DNA of 62,206 nucleotides from Parasitella parasitica. Lineage: Eukaryota; Mucoromycota; Mucoromycetes; Mucorales; Mucoraceae. Shown here in pieces: positions 45,131 through 58,124 of the stretch (within the stretch, counting starts at the first letter, position 1; each line of letters begins with the position of its first letter). The position numbers were made by a program, and so were the translations under genes. The notes under the pieces are model-generated. The model searched no databases. It saw nothing but the letters and a program-made list of their open reading frames with translations, and had not been told where the DNA came from. The stretch spans positions 35,141 to 97,346 of the forward strand of contig MU619305.1 in the NCBI GenBank assembly GCA_025201805.1, in the 5' to 3' direction.

Positions 45131-46338
45131 ATGATTCCTGTTGGCAACATAATGAAAAAGAATCTAACTAACCTCATCACTCATTGGTGTCCGTCAAATA
45201 TCTTGTCTAGAGACGGCAATACTAAAAAGTTTTGTCTTATCATTCTGAATCAACCTATCAATCACATCGATGTATTCAACAGACTATGGGATAATGGTAA
45301 ATACAAAAGCAAACTGTCATAGTACAAACCTTAATTTCTCGGCCCCGTTATCATAGCAACCTACAAATTCGTAGCTGATGGTGGTTCAAATAGATTGTAT
45401 GACGCGTTCAAGTATGATCAGCACAAATTAGCTCAGTAAATATCAAGTAAACATAAATCCACCGAGAATCAAATTAATCATTCAATGCTAGATATATTCC
45501 TGATGAAATTCGAGGAGATTTGGATTCTATTCGACCTGACGTTCGAGCGTATTATGAATCCAAAGTAAAATATTGGCGTACATGTACTGGGCATCGTCAT
45601 AATAACACATTTTATATAGAATGTCAAGATTACAAGAGTAAGCGAACAAGACTCAACCGATTTTATGAAATGCGTGGCATTGTTGAATGAAAAAGAAAAA
45701 GAAAGGGGACAGATTGTAAGAATGTTTATGCATACAAGTATGCATTAAAATTACTAATTCTAAAATTTAGTTTGATATTGTGGCTACACCTGCTTTGGGT
45801 GGTAGATTTGATCAAACAATATCTAGTATCAATACGCTTTACATGCTCAAAGATCAGGTCGAAAGAAAATTTATACTAGTCAGTGACGAAAACCTCACGA
45901 TGCTATTAGATAAAGTAAGATATTGTTTAGATATCAGTCTATTCNNNNNNNNNNNNNNNNNNNNNNNNNNNNNNNNNNNNNNNNNNNNNNNNNNTAAAAT
46001 GTCAACTGAGCTTGGAAGGTAAGTGTAACACGATAAGAATTTGGGGGAGGAATCTTTACCGACATGTAAACATAGGCCCGACATGTGGTATAATGCCAAT
46101 TGGATCGGCTGTTACTCTGACAACGAGAGGATTAAAATGGAATTTGGGTAAGAAAAGCAAATGTTGATTTTTTTCCCTACTTCTTTTCACCAACTTGAAT
46201 CTAGACAATGCTAAATGTGAATTCGGTGGGATGATCAGCACATCCAATGTTGTAGTAAATGACATTGTTGAAATAGTGACAGACGCTCCTGTTGTGTGGA
46301 CGATTGAGATCAATCTTTTAAACAAACCCATTCAATAG
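45131..46338 (+). CDS. THI80: Thiamine pyrophosphokinase (Thi80 type), interrupted by a gap
   Basis: Readable exons: 45131-45296, 45357-45435, 45492-45564, 45620-45715, 45771-45914, a partial exon ending at 46018, 46076-46147 and 46205-46338. The enzyme transfers pyrophosphate from ATP to thiamine to make TDP. Family motifs: FVADGGSNRLYDAF, DEIRGDLDSIRPDV, QDSTDFMKC (acidic Mg/ATP site), VATPALGGRFDQT, then GPTCGIMPIGSAVTLTTRGL, LKWNL, ISTSNVV and WTIEINLL at the end. The 50-N gap at 45945-45994 hides the start of exon 6. The start is uncertain: ATG 45131 is favoured because the frame upstream to 45080 lies in a CT tract; ATG 45152 is also possible. Confidence 0.92.
45945..45994. other. Assembly gap (50 N) inside the thiamine pyrophosphokinase gene
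   Basis: Fifty Ns between a GTAAGA donor (after 45914) and the remainder of an exon ending at 46018. The hidden part should be mostly intron plus the beginning of that exon. Confidence 0.99.
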
Positions 46339-46478
46339 GTTCTTCTTGATGCATTTAGACTCAGTAGATTCTTTTGATGTGCGGGGATTCTTTGATTTCC
46401 CCATGAGAATAAGAACCTTGACATCCTCTATTACATCTCTTTTTCTTTTTTTTTTTTCTTATTCTATTAAAAACAAAA

Positions 46479-48697
46479 ATGAACGGCATCGACCCTCCAA
46501 ATCCACAGCAAGTGGCAAACAATAACTCATGCTTATTGGTTCCTGAAATGCAGCCGTTTGAACCTCAAGCCGAAGACATTTTAACTGATGAGGATTTGCT
46601 TGACCTTTTTCGAATTGTAAAGCAGGTTTTGAGAAAGAATCCCGACTCTGAAAAGCTAGCAAAGCTCCTATTTTGCATGTCCTATGCCCTGGGAGATCAC
46701 ATCAAGTTCAGCAAGCCATGCCATGAAGATCGCATTGTGTTTCGAGACAATCATTCGGCCGTGCATTCAGTTCGTTTGCCTAGTACAAGTTCATGTTGCG
46801 TCAATGCCACTGCCAATCACCACAACAACCACCATCGGGCCTCTACCTCCACTACTACCTTTAGCCTGAATAATGCTTTAAATGATAGTGCCCCTTCAAT
46901 GAATAGACCGGACAAGGACAATGTGCAAAAGTGGATTGACTCCTCTTCTGTGACATCTACGGCATCTCCTTCGCCCATATCACCACTAATTCGCTTGCCC
47001 TCTGTATCCTATTTAACCAATAATCAGCCCCTACCAGCTACAGCTGCCACCTCGACTCCAACAAACACAACAAATTTATCCGAAATATCCAACGACAATA
47101 CATCAATCGACGCTTATTCTGTTCGCCCTTACACTAATTTTCGGCCATTGTATACAGCATCCGCATCGCCTGCAGCAAACCATGCTAGCAGCCCAACTAT
47201 AACTTCGTCTTCTGCCACTGCTGCTGCCACTGCTGCTGCTGCAATCCATTCGCCGATTGTGAATAGAAATTCACCTTCTATACCCTCTTCTTCTCCCTCG
47301 GCGTCTTATCATGTGTCACAGCAACAGTCAACAGTAGAAGTTTCAGATTTAACCATCAGCCATGCAGACACCTCGTCCAATACAGCGTCTGGAGGAGACC
47401 GTTATAATCAACCAAATAGCACTATTCAGCAACCAGCAAACGCGGAGGTTGTGATGGAGCCTCAGCAAAGAGGATTTTACTACCAGGATGGTAGGATAGC
47501 GCGAGAGCCTGTACTGCTTCAACGTTATGCAGAACAAGGCATTTTAACTCAAGCATCACTGATGCGAAAACGCAAAAGACATTCTGCAGATGCCAACTCA
47601 CCCTATGAAGCATCTAATTTGCCTACACCGACCAAAAAGCCCAAGATTCCACACCGTCATGGTGAATTTGAACAAAGACGTGAGTATTATGTGTGTGTGT
47701 GAAAAAGTGATTAAATGTCTTATTTATTTCTTTGATAGGCGACGATATCATTAATCGTATGCGAAGTATCACAATGGCAGATTTAGAGCAAAAGGCACAG
47801 CGATTACCGAATCAGTTTACGTTGGCCATTGATGAATCAGTTACATTGGCAGAGGGCAACCTGTCAGCTACAGTTGCCAGCGGATCTCTTTCTCAGGAAC
47901 AACTTGTTGAACTCCTGGAACCAGCACTAAGAATCCTTACAAACCATTCCAACATGAAGCCACATTTAGACAATGGCATGAATCAGAATGGCATCTACTA
48001 CAATTCAGATTATTTTCGACTTTACCTTGCATTTGAACAGTTTCAGCGTACATTTGCAATTTTGTTTCCCAATGAAGTGATAAAGGTACCCGAGACAGCT
48101 GGCAGCGCGGACAACGACACAGGCAGTGTCACAACGGTGACGACCACAGCAGCAGCAGAACGAGACAAAGACCGAGAAAGAAATGCCAATATGAAAGCGT
48201 ATCGAGTTTGGATTGAGCCACTTTTGACAGAAACCAACTGGGCGGCATTCCGTAGAAATATAGTCGTTGGGGAGCGTATGATGCAGCTGACGAAACTGGT
48301 CGGACAAGGCGTGTTACTTATGACGAAAGAACTGAGTGGATCCAAACTGCATCTTACATTTACGAATAGCGAGTGGGACGAGTTCATTAATGGACTCCAG
48401 TCTGGCCGGTGGGACCAAACAATTGAGTGGGAAAACGGTCAAAAGAAGCCGTTTGAAGAGACGAAATCATTATTAGTTTCTGAACTACAACTGAAATTTG
48501 CCACACACTATTGGTTTTACCCTGATGGCTCTATGGTTTCGTCAAAGGAACGTCGATTAGTGATTCATGCGTCGACTGTGACGAATAACAGTAGTAGCAG
48601 TAATAACACGCTTTTGCACCGAAGCTCTATGGACCCTTCCAATCTAATGCATAATCATCACCAGCAGCCACAGCAGCGGCTACATACGCATCATTGA
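46479..48697 (+). CDS. Large low-complexity protein of unknown function (719 aa)
   Basis: Two exons, 46479-47679 and 47739-48697. The N-terminal part has a helical segment (EDLLDLFRIVKQVLRKNPDS) and then a long Ser/Thr/Asn/Ala/Pro-rich disordered region with a basic cluster, MRKRKRHS...TPTKKPKIP, which looks like a bipartite NLS. The second exon holds two globular-looking helical blocks, including YFRLYLAFEQFQRTFAILFP and VWIEPLLTETNWAAFRRNIV, then GERMMQLTKLVGQGVLL. The tail is Asn/His/Gln-rich. I recognise no known domain. A nuclear regulatory role is suggested only by composition and the NLS. The ORF is long and the intron is clean, so the gene itself is secure. Confidence 0.88.
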
Positions 48698-51242
48698 GAG
48701 GCCCCACATTGTTTGTGTACATATTAAACATATTCATATCATACAAAATTGGTTTGCAGTGTACAAACAAAATTAGCTTATACTTTTTGTATTGGTTCCC
48801 ATTTGTTTGCAGTGGTTGTTCTCCGTTCCAAATAAGGGATTCTGCTAAACGGAACGTTGATGTTTTTACATACACAGGATGCCTCTTCAGTTACATTGCA
48901 TGTATATTGCTAATTCGCATAAATTATATCCACTATAATTCGATATACGCAGTATATTCATTATATACACTGTTTTGAAAATAGCAAGGAAACAGGCTTA
49001 TATAACTTTAATGTGTACATAATGCCTTGTATCACCCCCGCCCATACATAATTGATACAATCGAGTTTGCCAACAAAACACAATATATCATATAGGGCAA
49101 GGGGTTTATGTATTATCGAATGAAAATGCGCAGGATAAATAAAATGGCCGTGGTTATGAGAAAATTTCATCAAAAAGGTAATCTGGTTTACTAACGTGGC
49201 CTCTAGGCTACTGTCTCATTATAAATTATTAGAGATTCTTACCAGCTGGTAAAAAATCTACTTTATCATTATATCTAAATGTTGAATCGATATAGCATGA
49301 ATTTTGGTATTGAATGGTATACCCTGTTTCTTTTGGATTCAAACATAATATACTACTGCATTAACGTGGGACATACATATACCCTTTGTTTGGGTATATA
49401 TGCGCAAAAATAGAGATCATATGACAGAAATGGTTGGCTTTTGTGTGCAATGGTTTTAGAGTCATCAGCAATCTCTTTGAACGGTCAATCTGTGCGACAG
49501 TTCCCAATTTGTTGTTTCCAGATTAACGGTTACACACAAATACAACCTTTTATTTGGGGAAGAAGTACAACTTCTAAAGAGCCAGGTTTAAAATGATGGC
49601 AAACATAATCGACGAATAACAAGGCAGCTTTATTATAAATGAAAAAGATTATTTGCAGCTCATACAACCGCAAATATAGTAAACAGAGCAAAACTTGCAT
49701 ATTCATCCCAAAGCATACCAACCTAGTTCAAACATTATTATTTAAGGGAATCTGATTGATTTAAAAATATAACAAGCTGATTTTATATATTTTGAAATGC
49801 TGATAACCCATTTCAGGACTTTTGCAATATTGGCTTATTAGATATTGACATTATATATGGCACTTGAAGATACTTTTTTTTTATCTTTCACCACATGTCT
49901 GCGTGAAAAAACATGGTGACCTATTAGATCCACAAACTTAAAAAGAGTGCATATACAGTAATTTTCAAAGATATAGAGCATAAATAAGCACAGAAGCACA
50001 CTGAGTTCCCAGAATTAACAAGATTGGATAGTGACATGATTTACCATATTTTCAAAGATTTTAATGTTTCCATGGATTAACATGTGTAAGCAAAAATGAT
50101 AAGCTTGCCAACGTGTGCTGTCAAACAATTTTAAATACAACAGCTAAAATGAACTAACCAAGATGTCCACTGCAACACAAAACAAAGCAATCAAGTAAAG
50201 GCAAGGTATGGTTAATCATTATATCCACTTTTCTATAATATTATATCGCGGTTACAGATTTCAAAATGGATTAAATAAGGCATCAGATGTTGAATTAAAC
50301 GGAAATATTTTAACCAGATAGCAAAACGAATTGCTACAACTTAATCCTTTTCTGTATTCGATAAATTACAAGTCATCGTACACGAGTAATCTTCTCCGTA
50401 CCGTCGCTGTGGTTCAGAAGACCTTGGATTAAGGTTATTATAGCCTTTACTATGTAGTTTATCACAAGTCTGAGGGAGGACTAGGGAAAAAATGCGCAAA
50501 AAAAGAAGGGGAGCCATTGCGGATCTGCACTTACTGTGCCATATATATTATGCACATATGAAGATTAAAGTTACAGTATCACAAAACTTTTAGCGACACA
50601 CCTTGATATGAATGCATTTGAAATGAGATCAGGCAAGTTAATCCCGAAGATATGAATATCCATACCTCGCAGAGAAAAAAAAAACACATGTATATTTCCA
50701 CATGGTATTAAGCTAGATTTCTCTGCAACTATGCCACATTGTTTAGTGTTCTATAAAACATCGATCGCCCCTATCACCATAACATGGAACAACAAAATTC
50801 CCTGATTTCTATAGGATACGCTCACTATATATAGTATGTAATTCGTCTTCCCCTTTGTTTCCACTTTACCCTGAGCATCGAAGAAAAGCATAAATTCCAT
50901 CCACCGCAATATGCCCTGAAATCAGACAGCTTTGATTCAAATTATCCAAATATGGACGATTAAATAGCTGATAAGCATTTAAGCGATCTCTAAATATAAT
51001 GATATAAATACCCTATCTTTTGTCAATTCTTTACATTATATGTGTAAATAATTCAAGAACTTTTTTTTTTCTCCTTCTTTTTTATATTTACAATATACCA
51101 ATTTCATTTACTATAATTTCCCCCCTATATATTTGTCTCCCTTTTTTCTTTCCATGTGCGTATAAATTTTAGTTTTTTGTGCGCATTTCTCTGTTTTTTT
51201 CTTCTTTTTCTCTCAAAACCATAAAGCAAACAAGTCAGCACT
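48698..51242. other. 2.5-kb intergenic region upstream of the CreA-like gene
   Basis: No gene supported. A hairpin ATATACCC-TTTGTTT-GGGTATAT lies at about 49378-49400. The last 200 bp are pyrimidine-rich (51060-51220), as is common before highly regulated genes. A long upstream region fits a regulated transcription factor. Confidence 0.5.
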
Positions 51243-51848
51243 ATGAATTATTGTAGTATAAGAAATGATAATGAAAGAATAGATAAGCCTCGTCCTTATC
51301 AATGTCCAATGTGTCCAAAGGCTTTTGTCAGATTGGAACATCGAACTCGACATATTCGAACTCATACAGGTGAAAAACCGCATGCCTGCTCTTTTCCAAA
51401 TTGCGAAAAGAGGTTCTCTCGCTCAGACGAATTGACTCGTCATGCCCGTATCCACATTGTGCCATCAAGGCGGAGCAGAGAAAAGAGAGCCAGCAGTACA
51501 GTAATTCGGCCTATGCTATTGCCAGTCAGATCAAGCATACCATCAAGTTCAATACTACTGCAGCAGCAAAAAGGATCGTACTTAACCGACTCTTATCCAT
51601 CGTCAATATCAGATTCTGAAAGCGAACACATCTGCACTCCAGATAGTTCCCCTACTTTGGGCCCATCGTTTAAACACCACAGTTCCAGTCTGACATTGCC
51701 TCCTCTTTTGATAGGCGCTTCTCATCATGGAAATCAACATGTGCCTTCTCCAAATCATCGTTCTCCTATCCTTGCATCTCCTCATCCTCAATCATATCGT
51801 CCACATTCTGAAATACATTTACCATCTATCAGATTCTTATTAGAATAG
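51243..51848 (+). CDS. CreA/Mig1-type C2H2 transcription factor
   Basis: Single exon, 201 residues. Two adjacent C2H2 fingers occupy about residues 18-75: [20 protein letters not shown] then [20 protein letters not shown]. Finger-helix residues RLEHRTRH and RSDELTRH are those of CreA/Mig1, which bind GC-rich SYGGRG boxes and repress genes under glucose. The rest is Ser/Pro/His-rich without recognised repression motifs. It is shorter than Ascomycete CreA (about 400 aa), so it could be a paralogue with a different role. The long upstream intergenic region suggests complex regulation. Confidence 0.93.
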   Translation: MNYCSIRNDNERIDKPRPYQCPMCPKAFVRLEHRTRHIRTHTGEKPHACSFPNCEKRFSRSDELTRHARIHIVPSRRSREKRASSTVIRPMLLPVRSSIPSSSILLQQQKGSYLTDSYPSSISDSESEHICTPDSSPTLGPSFKHHSSSLTLPPLLIGASHHGNQHVPSPNHRSPILASPHPQSYRPHSEIHLPSIRFLLE

Positions 51849-52000
51849 ATGTACATAAACCACGTGAAGCATTTGTAAATAAATCATCATTTCATATTAC
51901 TATGTATAATCTGGAGCCTTTGTAATATTCAGAGAACGCATACCATGTTAGAATACTCTCGTCAAATGGAATACTATTCCAAAATGAACAAGCATGGTTG

Positions 52001-52035
<35 letters not shown>

Positions 52036-52552
52036 TTGACTATTAGAATGCAGTATTAATGGATACTCCGTATTTACGAGTTAAACATGAAAGTAGCTCT
52101 ATCGCCAAGATAATAATACTCGTTTAATTCGGATATAAAACTTTGATTCTTGATATCTATATATTTCTATCCCAAACTCTCTCTCTCTCTCTTGACATTG
52201 TTAGTTACACGCAATGCAGAGGAGGATGCACCACATCCAATAGGTGATGTGGGCCCTACCGCTGTAACGTATCACAGCATGAATAGTCATGTAAAATATC
52301 ACAAGCCTGCGATTAGAATGATACCCCCTTGGACCTTTGCAAGGATTCTCTCACAGTAGCTTCTGATATGCAGCAAGCCCAATTATCGCATGTGGGCTGT
52401 GTATATTTTGTGACCCGCTATAGACAAGGATACGAGTACATGCATATCACCTTAATGTAAACATTTTAATAAATATCGAGGTGGAGGTGGTCCTTGCACA
52501 CACAAGGCGCAGTATTTTCTTCTTTTTTTTTTCTCTTTTCTCTGCGCATACT
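51849..52552. other. Intergenic between the CreA-like and monooxygenase genes
   Basis: Contains a (TA)n microsatellite at 52001-52034 and a CT-rich stretch at 52180-52195. The pyrimidine tract at 52518-52540 precedes the monooxygenase start. The ORF at 52150-52359 is not supported. Confidence 0.55.
52001..52034. repeat. (TA)n microsatellite
   Basis: A run of alternating T and A with one interruption, about 34 bp, downstream of the CreA-like gene. Confidence 0.95.
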
Positions 52553-54539
52553 ATGGTCGAAATGAAATCAGAAAAGCCGACTGTGGCGATTATAGGTGCA
52601 GGGTTTGTAGCATATATTCACGGTCGCATCCTCCTCAATGCTAATTGATAAAAAAAAATAGCGTTAGTGGCATCTGCACATCAATCGAACTCCAAAAGAA
52701 GTTGGGAATCACCGCTTCGTTATTCGAGATGGAAGACGACATAGGTGGCACTTGGAAGCAAAACACATATCCTGGATGTTCGTGTGATCTCCCTAGCCAT
52801 ATCTATGTACTAAGCTCAGACTTGAATCCAGGTAAAGTGAATAGATACCCGCAGCGACATACACAAAGCTAATTTTTTTTAATGCTTGCATCTTTGAAGA
52901 TTGGTCTACTACCTACAGTTCCCAACTCGAAATACTTGAATATTTCAAAAACGTGGCCAAAAAACATGGCATTTATCAACACACTCGCTTCAAGACAGAA
53001 ATTATTCAAGCTGTTTGGATAGAGGAAAAGAAGCAGTGGAGACTAGACTTGCGTGATAAACGCCCTTCTGCAAATGACGATATCGAAACTGTCTATTTTG
53101 ATATATTGTGAGTTTGTTGTGTTGTTATGCGCTACCGACGAGGGCTGATTTTTTGTGTACAGATTTTCCGGCGTTGGCAGTTTACGAATCATCAACGTTC
53201 CTTCTGAATTCAAGACATTCAAAGGTAAAGTGGTACATACAGGTGCCTGGGACAACACAATTGATTTTAAGGATAAGCGTGTTGCGCTTGTCGGCAGTGG
53301 TTCCAGGTAAGCTCTAAACTAGCAGTAACAGCATCGGCTCTTACAAGTTGTTATAGTGCTATACAAACACTGCCTTATTTAACTGAGCATGCTTCAAAAG
53401 TGATCTGCTACCAACGATCTGCGCCATGGATTCTCCCTCGGCCTCAAACGGTTTATCCTGAATTTGTGAAATGGATTTTCAGAAACATCCCATTGATTAT
53501 GCTGCTCTATAGATGGTATCTTTATCTGACGGTATGTTTTTTAATACATGTGCATATAGGCGCACAGTTTTACTCATCAAGTAAATACACTGGAATAGCT
53601 AGATTTGGTGTACTTGACTTTTGGATACCCAGATTCATTTCTCTCAAAAAGACTCAACAAGAATATGAATGATTCCCGTGTCAAAGAACTAACACAACTC
53701 GGCCGGCCTGATTTGATTGAAAAATTAAAGCCTACTTATCGGTTAGGTTGCAAACGAGTTGTATTTTCTTCTGAATTCCACGAAGCTATTGCAAAGCCAA
53801 ATGTCTTATTAAACCAATCACCAATCAAGAATATCATGGACAAGACTATTGTAACCGAAGATGGGGCTACCGAAGAAGTTGATATTTTGGTTTTGGGAAC
53901 AGGATTCCAAACACAACAGGGCGTGCTTGGGGACATTGAGAGTAAGTGAAAATGGGCTACCGCATTTTATATAAATATATATCAGATAAGAAGACAGAGA
54001 CTGACTCGACTTTCTTCTTCACTATACAGTTATTGGTAATGAAGGACAATCGCTTACAGAGCTTTGGAAACACGACTTACCTCAACTTTATAAGTCGACA
54101 ATTATCAACGGGTTCCCCAATATGTTTATGCTGTTGGGCCCCACCACTATTCTGGGACACCATTCGGTCCTCTTGATGATCGAGACGTAAGTTGTGTGAT
54201 CTTGTTTGCAATGCATATATTTACTACTTGATTGCTTAACCAAAATCTCGTTAAAAAATTAGACAGGTGAGTTTTGCTGTCAATGCGATCAGAAAGCTGA
54301 TTATCGAAAGAAACATGAGTGCCATTGAACCTACACTTGAGGCCCAAGCTGCCCATATGGCACAGCTAAGATCCGATTTGAAAGGCACCATTTGGACTAC
54401 AGCTTGTAATTCCTGGTACAAGAATGAGTCGGGAGAAGTTACCAACATCTACCCAAACTCAGTTACAAGATTCAAGTACACACTTGGAAAGATCAATGAA
54501 GAGGATTATGTAGATTATCCTGTTAGAGCTTTGGAGTAA
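52553..54539 (+). CDS. Flavin-containing monooxygenase, Baeyer-Villiger/FMO type
   Basis: Eight exons: 52553-52602, 52662-52831, 52900-53107, 53163-53306, 53357-53531, 53599-53941, 54030-54186 and 54263-54539, encoding 507 residues. Motifs: VAIIGAGVSGIC (FAD Rossmann), GGTWKQNTYPGCSCDLPSHI (type I BVMO entry), FKTFKGKVVHTGAW (the FMO fingerprint FxGxxxHxxxW), VALVGSGSSAIQ (NADPH Rossmann), and LGTGF near residue 360 (the L/V-G-T-G-F class motif). Such enzymes oxidise ketones or heteroatoms with NADPH, O2 and FAD. The substrate is unknown. Exons 5 and 6 are joined across a 67-bp intron; a shorter 28-bp alternative breaks the frame. The protein is not a partner of any neighbour. Confidence 0.92.
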
Positions 54540-56102
54540 TTCATACATAGTGCTGTCGATGAAAATAAAAGCTGATTCAAAATCATGAGTATAATGTTGC
54601 ATGTTAAAATGAGAAGAATTCGCCATACAGTGAGTTTCCAAAATAATTAACGTGATTTTCACTAATCCTCATTGAAACTTGCGAGTGGCACAATTTAACC
54701 ATGTATTACCACATGTCTGTTTTTAGATATTGTTATCTACATTATAGTGACATGATAAAAACATCTCAATTATCTGCATTCCAAAATTAGAATTAGGGAT
54801 TTTTGTAATACATGCAAAGAGTTAATGTTTCCTTAAACACAGACATGTAGATGATTCCTGAACTCAATCGTTGTTATCATTTCTCACTTACGGTTAGACG
54901 TACTAACATCTTTCTGACACTGACGACATTAGTGTAGTGCATTATTATTCAGTCAATCAAACATTACTGAGGTATCAAAAATGTGTTTTACATTCCTATG
55001 TGTATAGTATTATAAACAGGGCATGTGCCAGTGATGTATGGCCTGGTGACTTTGAATAATATTAGCGCATAATGTGCTTCATGGGTTAAATGTCGTGGCT
55101 CGGGTGACCCGAAAGCATTCGACCCGAAATCGGTTGTGTTGATGATCTTCAAAGTTCTACAAAAGGCTCACAAGACATTTGATCAATAGAATAGGCGATC
55201 AACATGTTCAAACAGCTGTCATTTGATCAGCACTAAAGACTTTTTTTTTATATATGATACCCTAAAATTACTTGAAAAAAGCAAAAGCTTCAACATCATG
55301 GAACAGTGATATATAGTTCTGCTTGACATGTTGGGTCATTACAAACGGGATTTAAGGAGGCAAAATCAATTCAGTATAAACGTGATGCTGGAAAAGTTTT
55401 AGTCCAAAGATATGTCATAAAATTAGATAGAAGAAGGAGGATAGAGAGAAATTATGGAATTCTCAACTACTGTATCTACATGAAAGCAAAATTAAAGTGG
55501 CCTCACATGAGTTTATAACTTTTTGTTTACAAATAAACATATTAATCGTTATTAAAACATGCAAAGATCGCACAAAATTGTTTTATCAAAACCTGTTCTG
55601 TACAGTATACAAGCTTGCTTTACGGTCAGTAATTCAAGTGAGAAGCAAAATATAAACGAACCATCCCGTTTAGTAAGAGTAATGCACATGTTAACTGTCT
55701 TTTGTATTTTGGCTGCCTGATCGGCAAATGATTTAAAATATGATTACCCAATTAGATACAGCTATACATAATCATTATCTGATTTACAAAAATAACGGAA
55801 CGGGGTAAGTTTTATCAGATCTTTGGTACATTCTATAAATGAATTAAGGGAAGGGGGTGGAAAGTTATTATAAATATTCTGTTCTCTTTTATTCAACCTC
55901 TTCTTTTTCTTTTTTTTTCTTTCTTTCTCTTTGCGTTGTGTTTTACATTTGTTTACTAAATATTGATTGTTTTTCTTCTTATCTCGACACACACACACAC
56001 ACATACATACACACATACATACACACATACATACACACATACATACACACATCATATAAATATAACAGCAATTACAAGCCCAAATTTTGACCATCTGAAA
56101 AA
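54540..56102. other. 1.5-kb intergenic region with microsatellite
   Basis: AT-rich, no gene supported. It holds a short GC-richer palindrome at 55100-55112 and a CA/CATA microsatellite at 55987-56052 close to the transporter start. A minus-strand ORF at 55762-56151 is mostly that microsatellite's complement and is not real. Confidence 0.55.
55987..56052. repeat. (CA)n/(CATA)n microsatellite
   Basis: A CACACA run followed by about four ACATACATACAC units just upstream of the MFS transporter ATG. Confidence 0.95.
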
Positions 56103-58027
56103 ATGTCACTCGATAAAGAAGTTTACAATAACAGCATGAACGAAGAAACACCGCTTTTAAACACTTCTTCTTCTACATCCTCATATGATTGCTGCTCAGA
56201 AGCAGATTGCTGCAGGAAACAGCAAGACAAGGCTCCCTCTTCTACAAAGCTATTTATTTCATCAGCTACAGATGGTGACGACGATCCAACTTGTCAATTG
56301 TCGAATCAGCCATGGAAATACAAAATTGTCGCTTTACTTTGTGCCATGTTTCTAGCGAGTAAGTGCAATAGACTATAGTTGATTGGGTTTTGCTCTAGTG
56401 ACTAACTCCTTTTCACATAGTGGGTAGCCATTTTGCTGCTCATACACTAGGCGCAATGAAATCCACGATTAAAAAGGTAGGACATATTCTAAATGCTTGC
56501 GAAAATATGCGTATTGATAGTTCAAAAATTACCAGGAATTTGATATCTCTAATTCTCAATACGGTGTGCTTCAATCCAGCGTATCCATCGTAAATACTGT
56601 TTTGCCACTTATTGGTGGTATTTTCATAGACGCATTTGGCACCATTCCTGGTTCTATTCTCACAACTGTCCTGATTGCATCGGGTAATATTCTAGTGGCT
56701 GCTTCCACGTCAACAACAAATTTATCCATGATGATCTTTGGTCGCATACTATATGGCATTGGTAGTGGCACGGTAGTCATTGTTCAAGAGACAATATTGA
56801 GTCAGTGGTTCCAGGGTCGAAGTCTTGCAGCTGTGATTGCGCTGATGATGACCGTCAGCAGATTGGTAATTGCTTTTTTAAATAGGTTCAACATACATGT
56901 CGTCAACTGACGTTTTTTTGTTTTGTTTTTTTGTTTGGTGATAGTCATCGTTTTTAGCTCAAGCTACCGTGGTACCAATTGCAAAGTGGTCGGGTTGGTA
57001 TGGTTACGGCTTCTGGGTAAGTATCTTTTCCATCATGTGTCGATTATTCCTTGGGTTATTAATGTATGTAACAAATACAGTTTTCTGCTATGCTCTGTGT
57101 GTTTTCTTTATTGATCAACCTCGTATACATTGCCTTGCTGAAAAATTTATCTACTTTGACCGACCAAAAGAATTGCCAAGTTCAGCGTAATGTGATTAAG
57201 CGCAAGAAATCGTTTAGTTGGTCTAAACTGATGTTTTTACCACATTCTTACTGGTTGATTGCATGCATGGAATTCTTGCTCGGTGGTGCTTGGGGCTGCT
57301 TTCTTCATATCAACAGGTAAAAAAAAAAAAAAAGCATCAATGATCCAATCCAGTATAGATGGAGGAATCTAACATGTGCAACAGTGAATTTGTGAAATTC
57401 CGTTTTGGCTATAACGATGGAAAAGCAGCTGCAGTCGCCAGCGTTGCTCAAATGCTTCCTATCTTTATCATGCCCTTTTTAGGGTTTTTCGTTGACAAAT
57501 TCGGCAAACGAACTTGGATGATGATGGGCAGCGCCTCCACATTCCTAGCATCCCTTTTGTTGCTGAAATATACCGATTTGAATCCACTGGTTGGCATGAT
57601 CAGTTTCAGCGCTAGTTTGGCGTTGGGACCCGTCGCTCTTGTCTCGTCGATCCCGGTCATTTTACCTCTATCACTTGTCGGCACCGGCATGGGCCTCGTA
57701 AAGTCAGGCACCAACATTGGCGCTTCTTTATTTGATATTGTTACTGGGCTATTGCAGGACCATGATTCCGAAAAGGGCTACAGTGGCGTAATAGACTTTT
57801 TTGTTATTATCGGTATCCTGTCCTTGCTGGCGGGTGTTACTCTATGCATCTTGAATCGTACTATCTATGGCAACATACTAGATGCTCGTAGATCTGACGC
57901 CAACAAAAACAGCGGCGATAAACGTTTGTTGATGAATAAGAGACTAAGAATCAACTATCTTTATGGTGGTGTCTATGTCTCGCTAGTGATTGTCAGCTGG
58001 GTGCTATTCTTTAAATATGTTCTTTGA
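56103..58027 (+). CDS. MFS transporter, MFSD1 type
   Basis: Six exons: 56103-56358, 56421-56476, 56536-56865, 56945-57016, 57081-57316 and 57385-58027, encoding 530 residues. The N-terminus has an acidic dileucine-like EETPLLN, a common lysosome/vacuole sorting signal, then about 12 hydrophobic helices. Signature pieces: ISNSQYGVLQSSVSIVNTVL, GRILYGIGSGTVVIVQETIL, WFQGRSLAAVIALMMTVSRL and FGYNDGKAAAVASVAQML. These match MFSD1-like proteins, which export dipeptides from lysosomes in animals. The vacuolar role here is inference. The last intron uses the acceptor GTGCAACAG at 57384 with a CTAAC branch; the nearer AG at 57358 leads to a stop. Confidence 0.92.
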
Positions 58028-58124
58028 TTTTTTTTTTATTTCTTTTTTTTGTATTTATTTATTGTCAATAGGATGATAGTAACAGATAAACAGGATATAA
58101 AATTATCTTGACCCTTACAGAACT

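Noticed and set aside
48005-48387. Minus-strand ORFs within the large unknown gene
   Set aside because: Antisense shadows of a long, spliced plus-strand frame.
53532-53559. 28-bp intron in the monooxygenase gene
   Set aside because: Removing it creates a frame with an early stop. The 67-bp intron ending at 53598 keeps the conserved frame.
55762-56151. 129-codon minus-strand ORF
   Set aside because: It is mostly the complement of the CA/CATA microsatellite and a pyrimidine tract, giving repetitive Cys/Val/Met.
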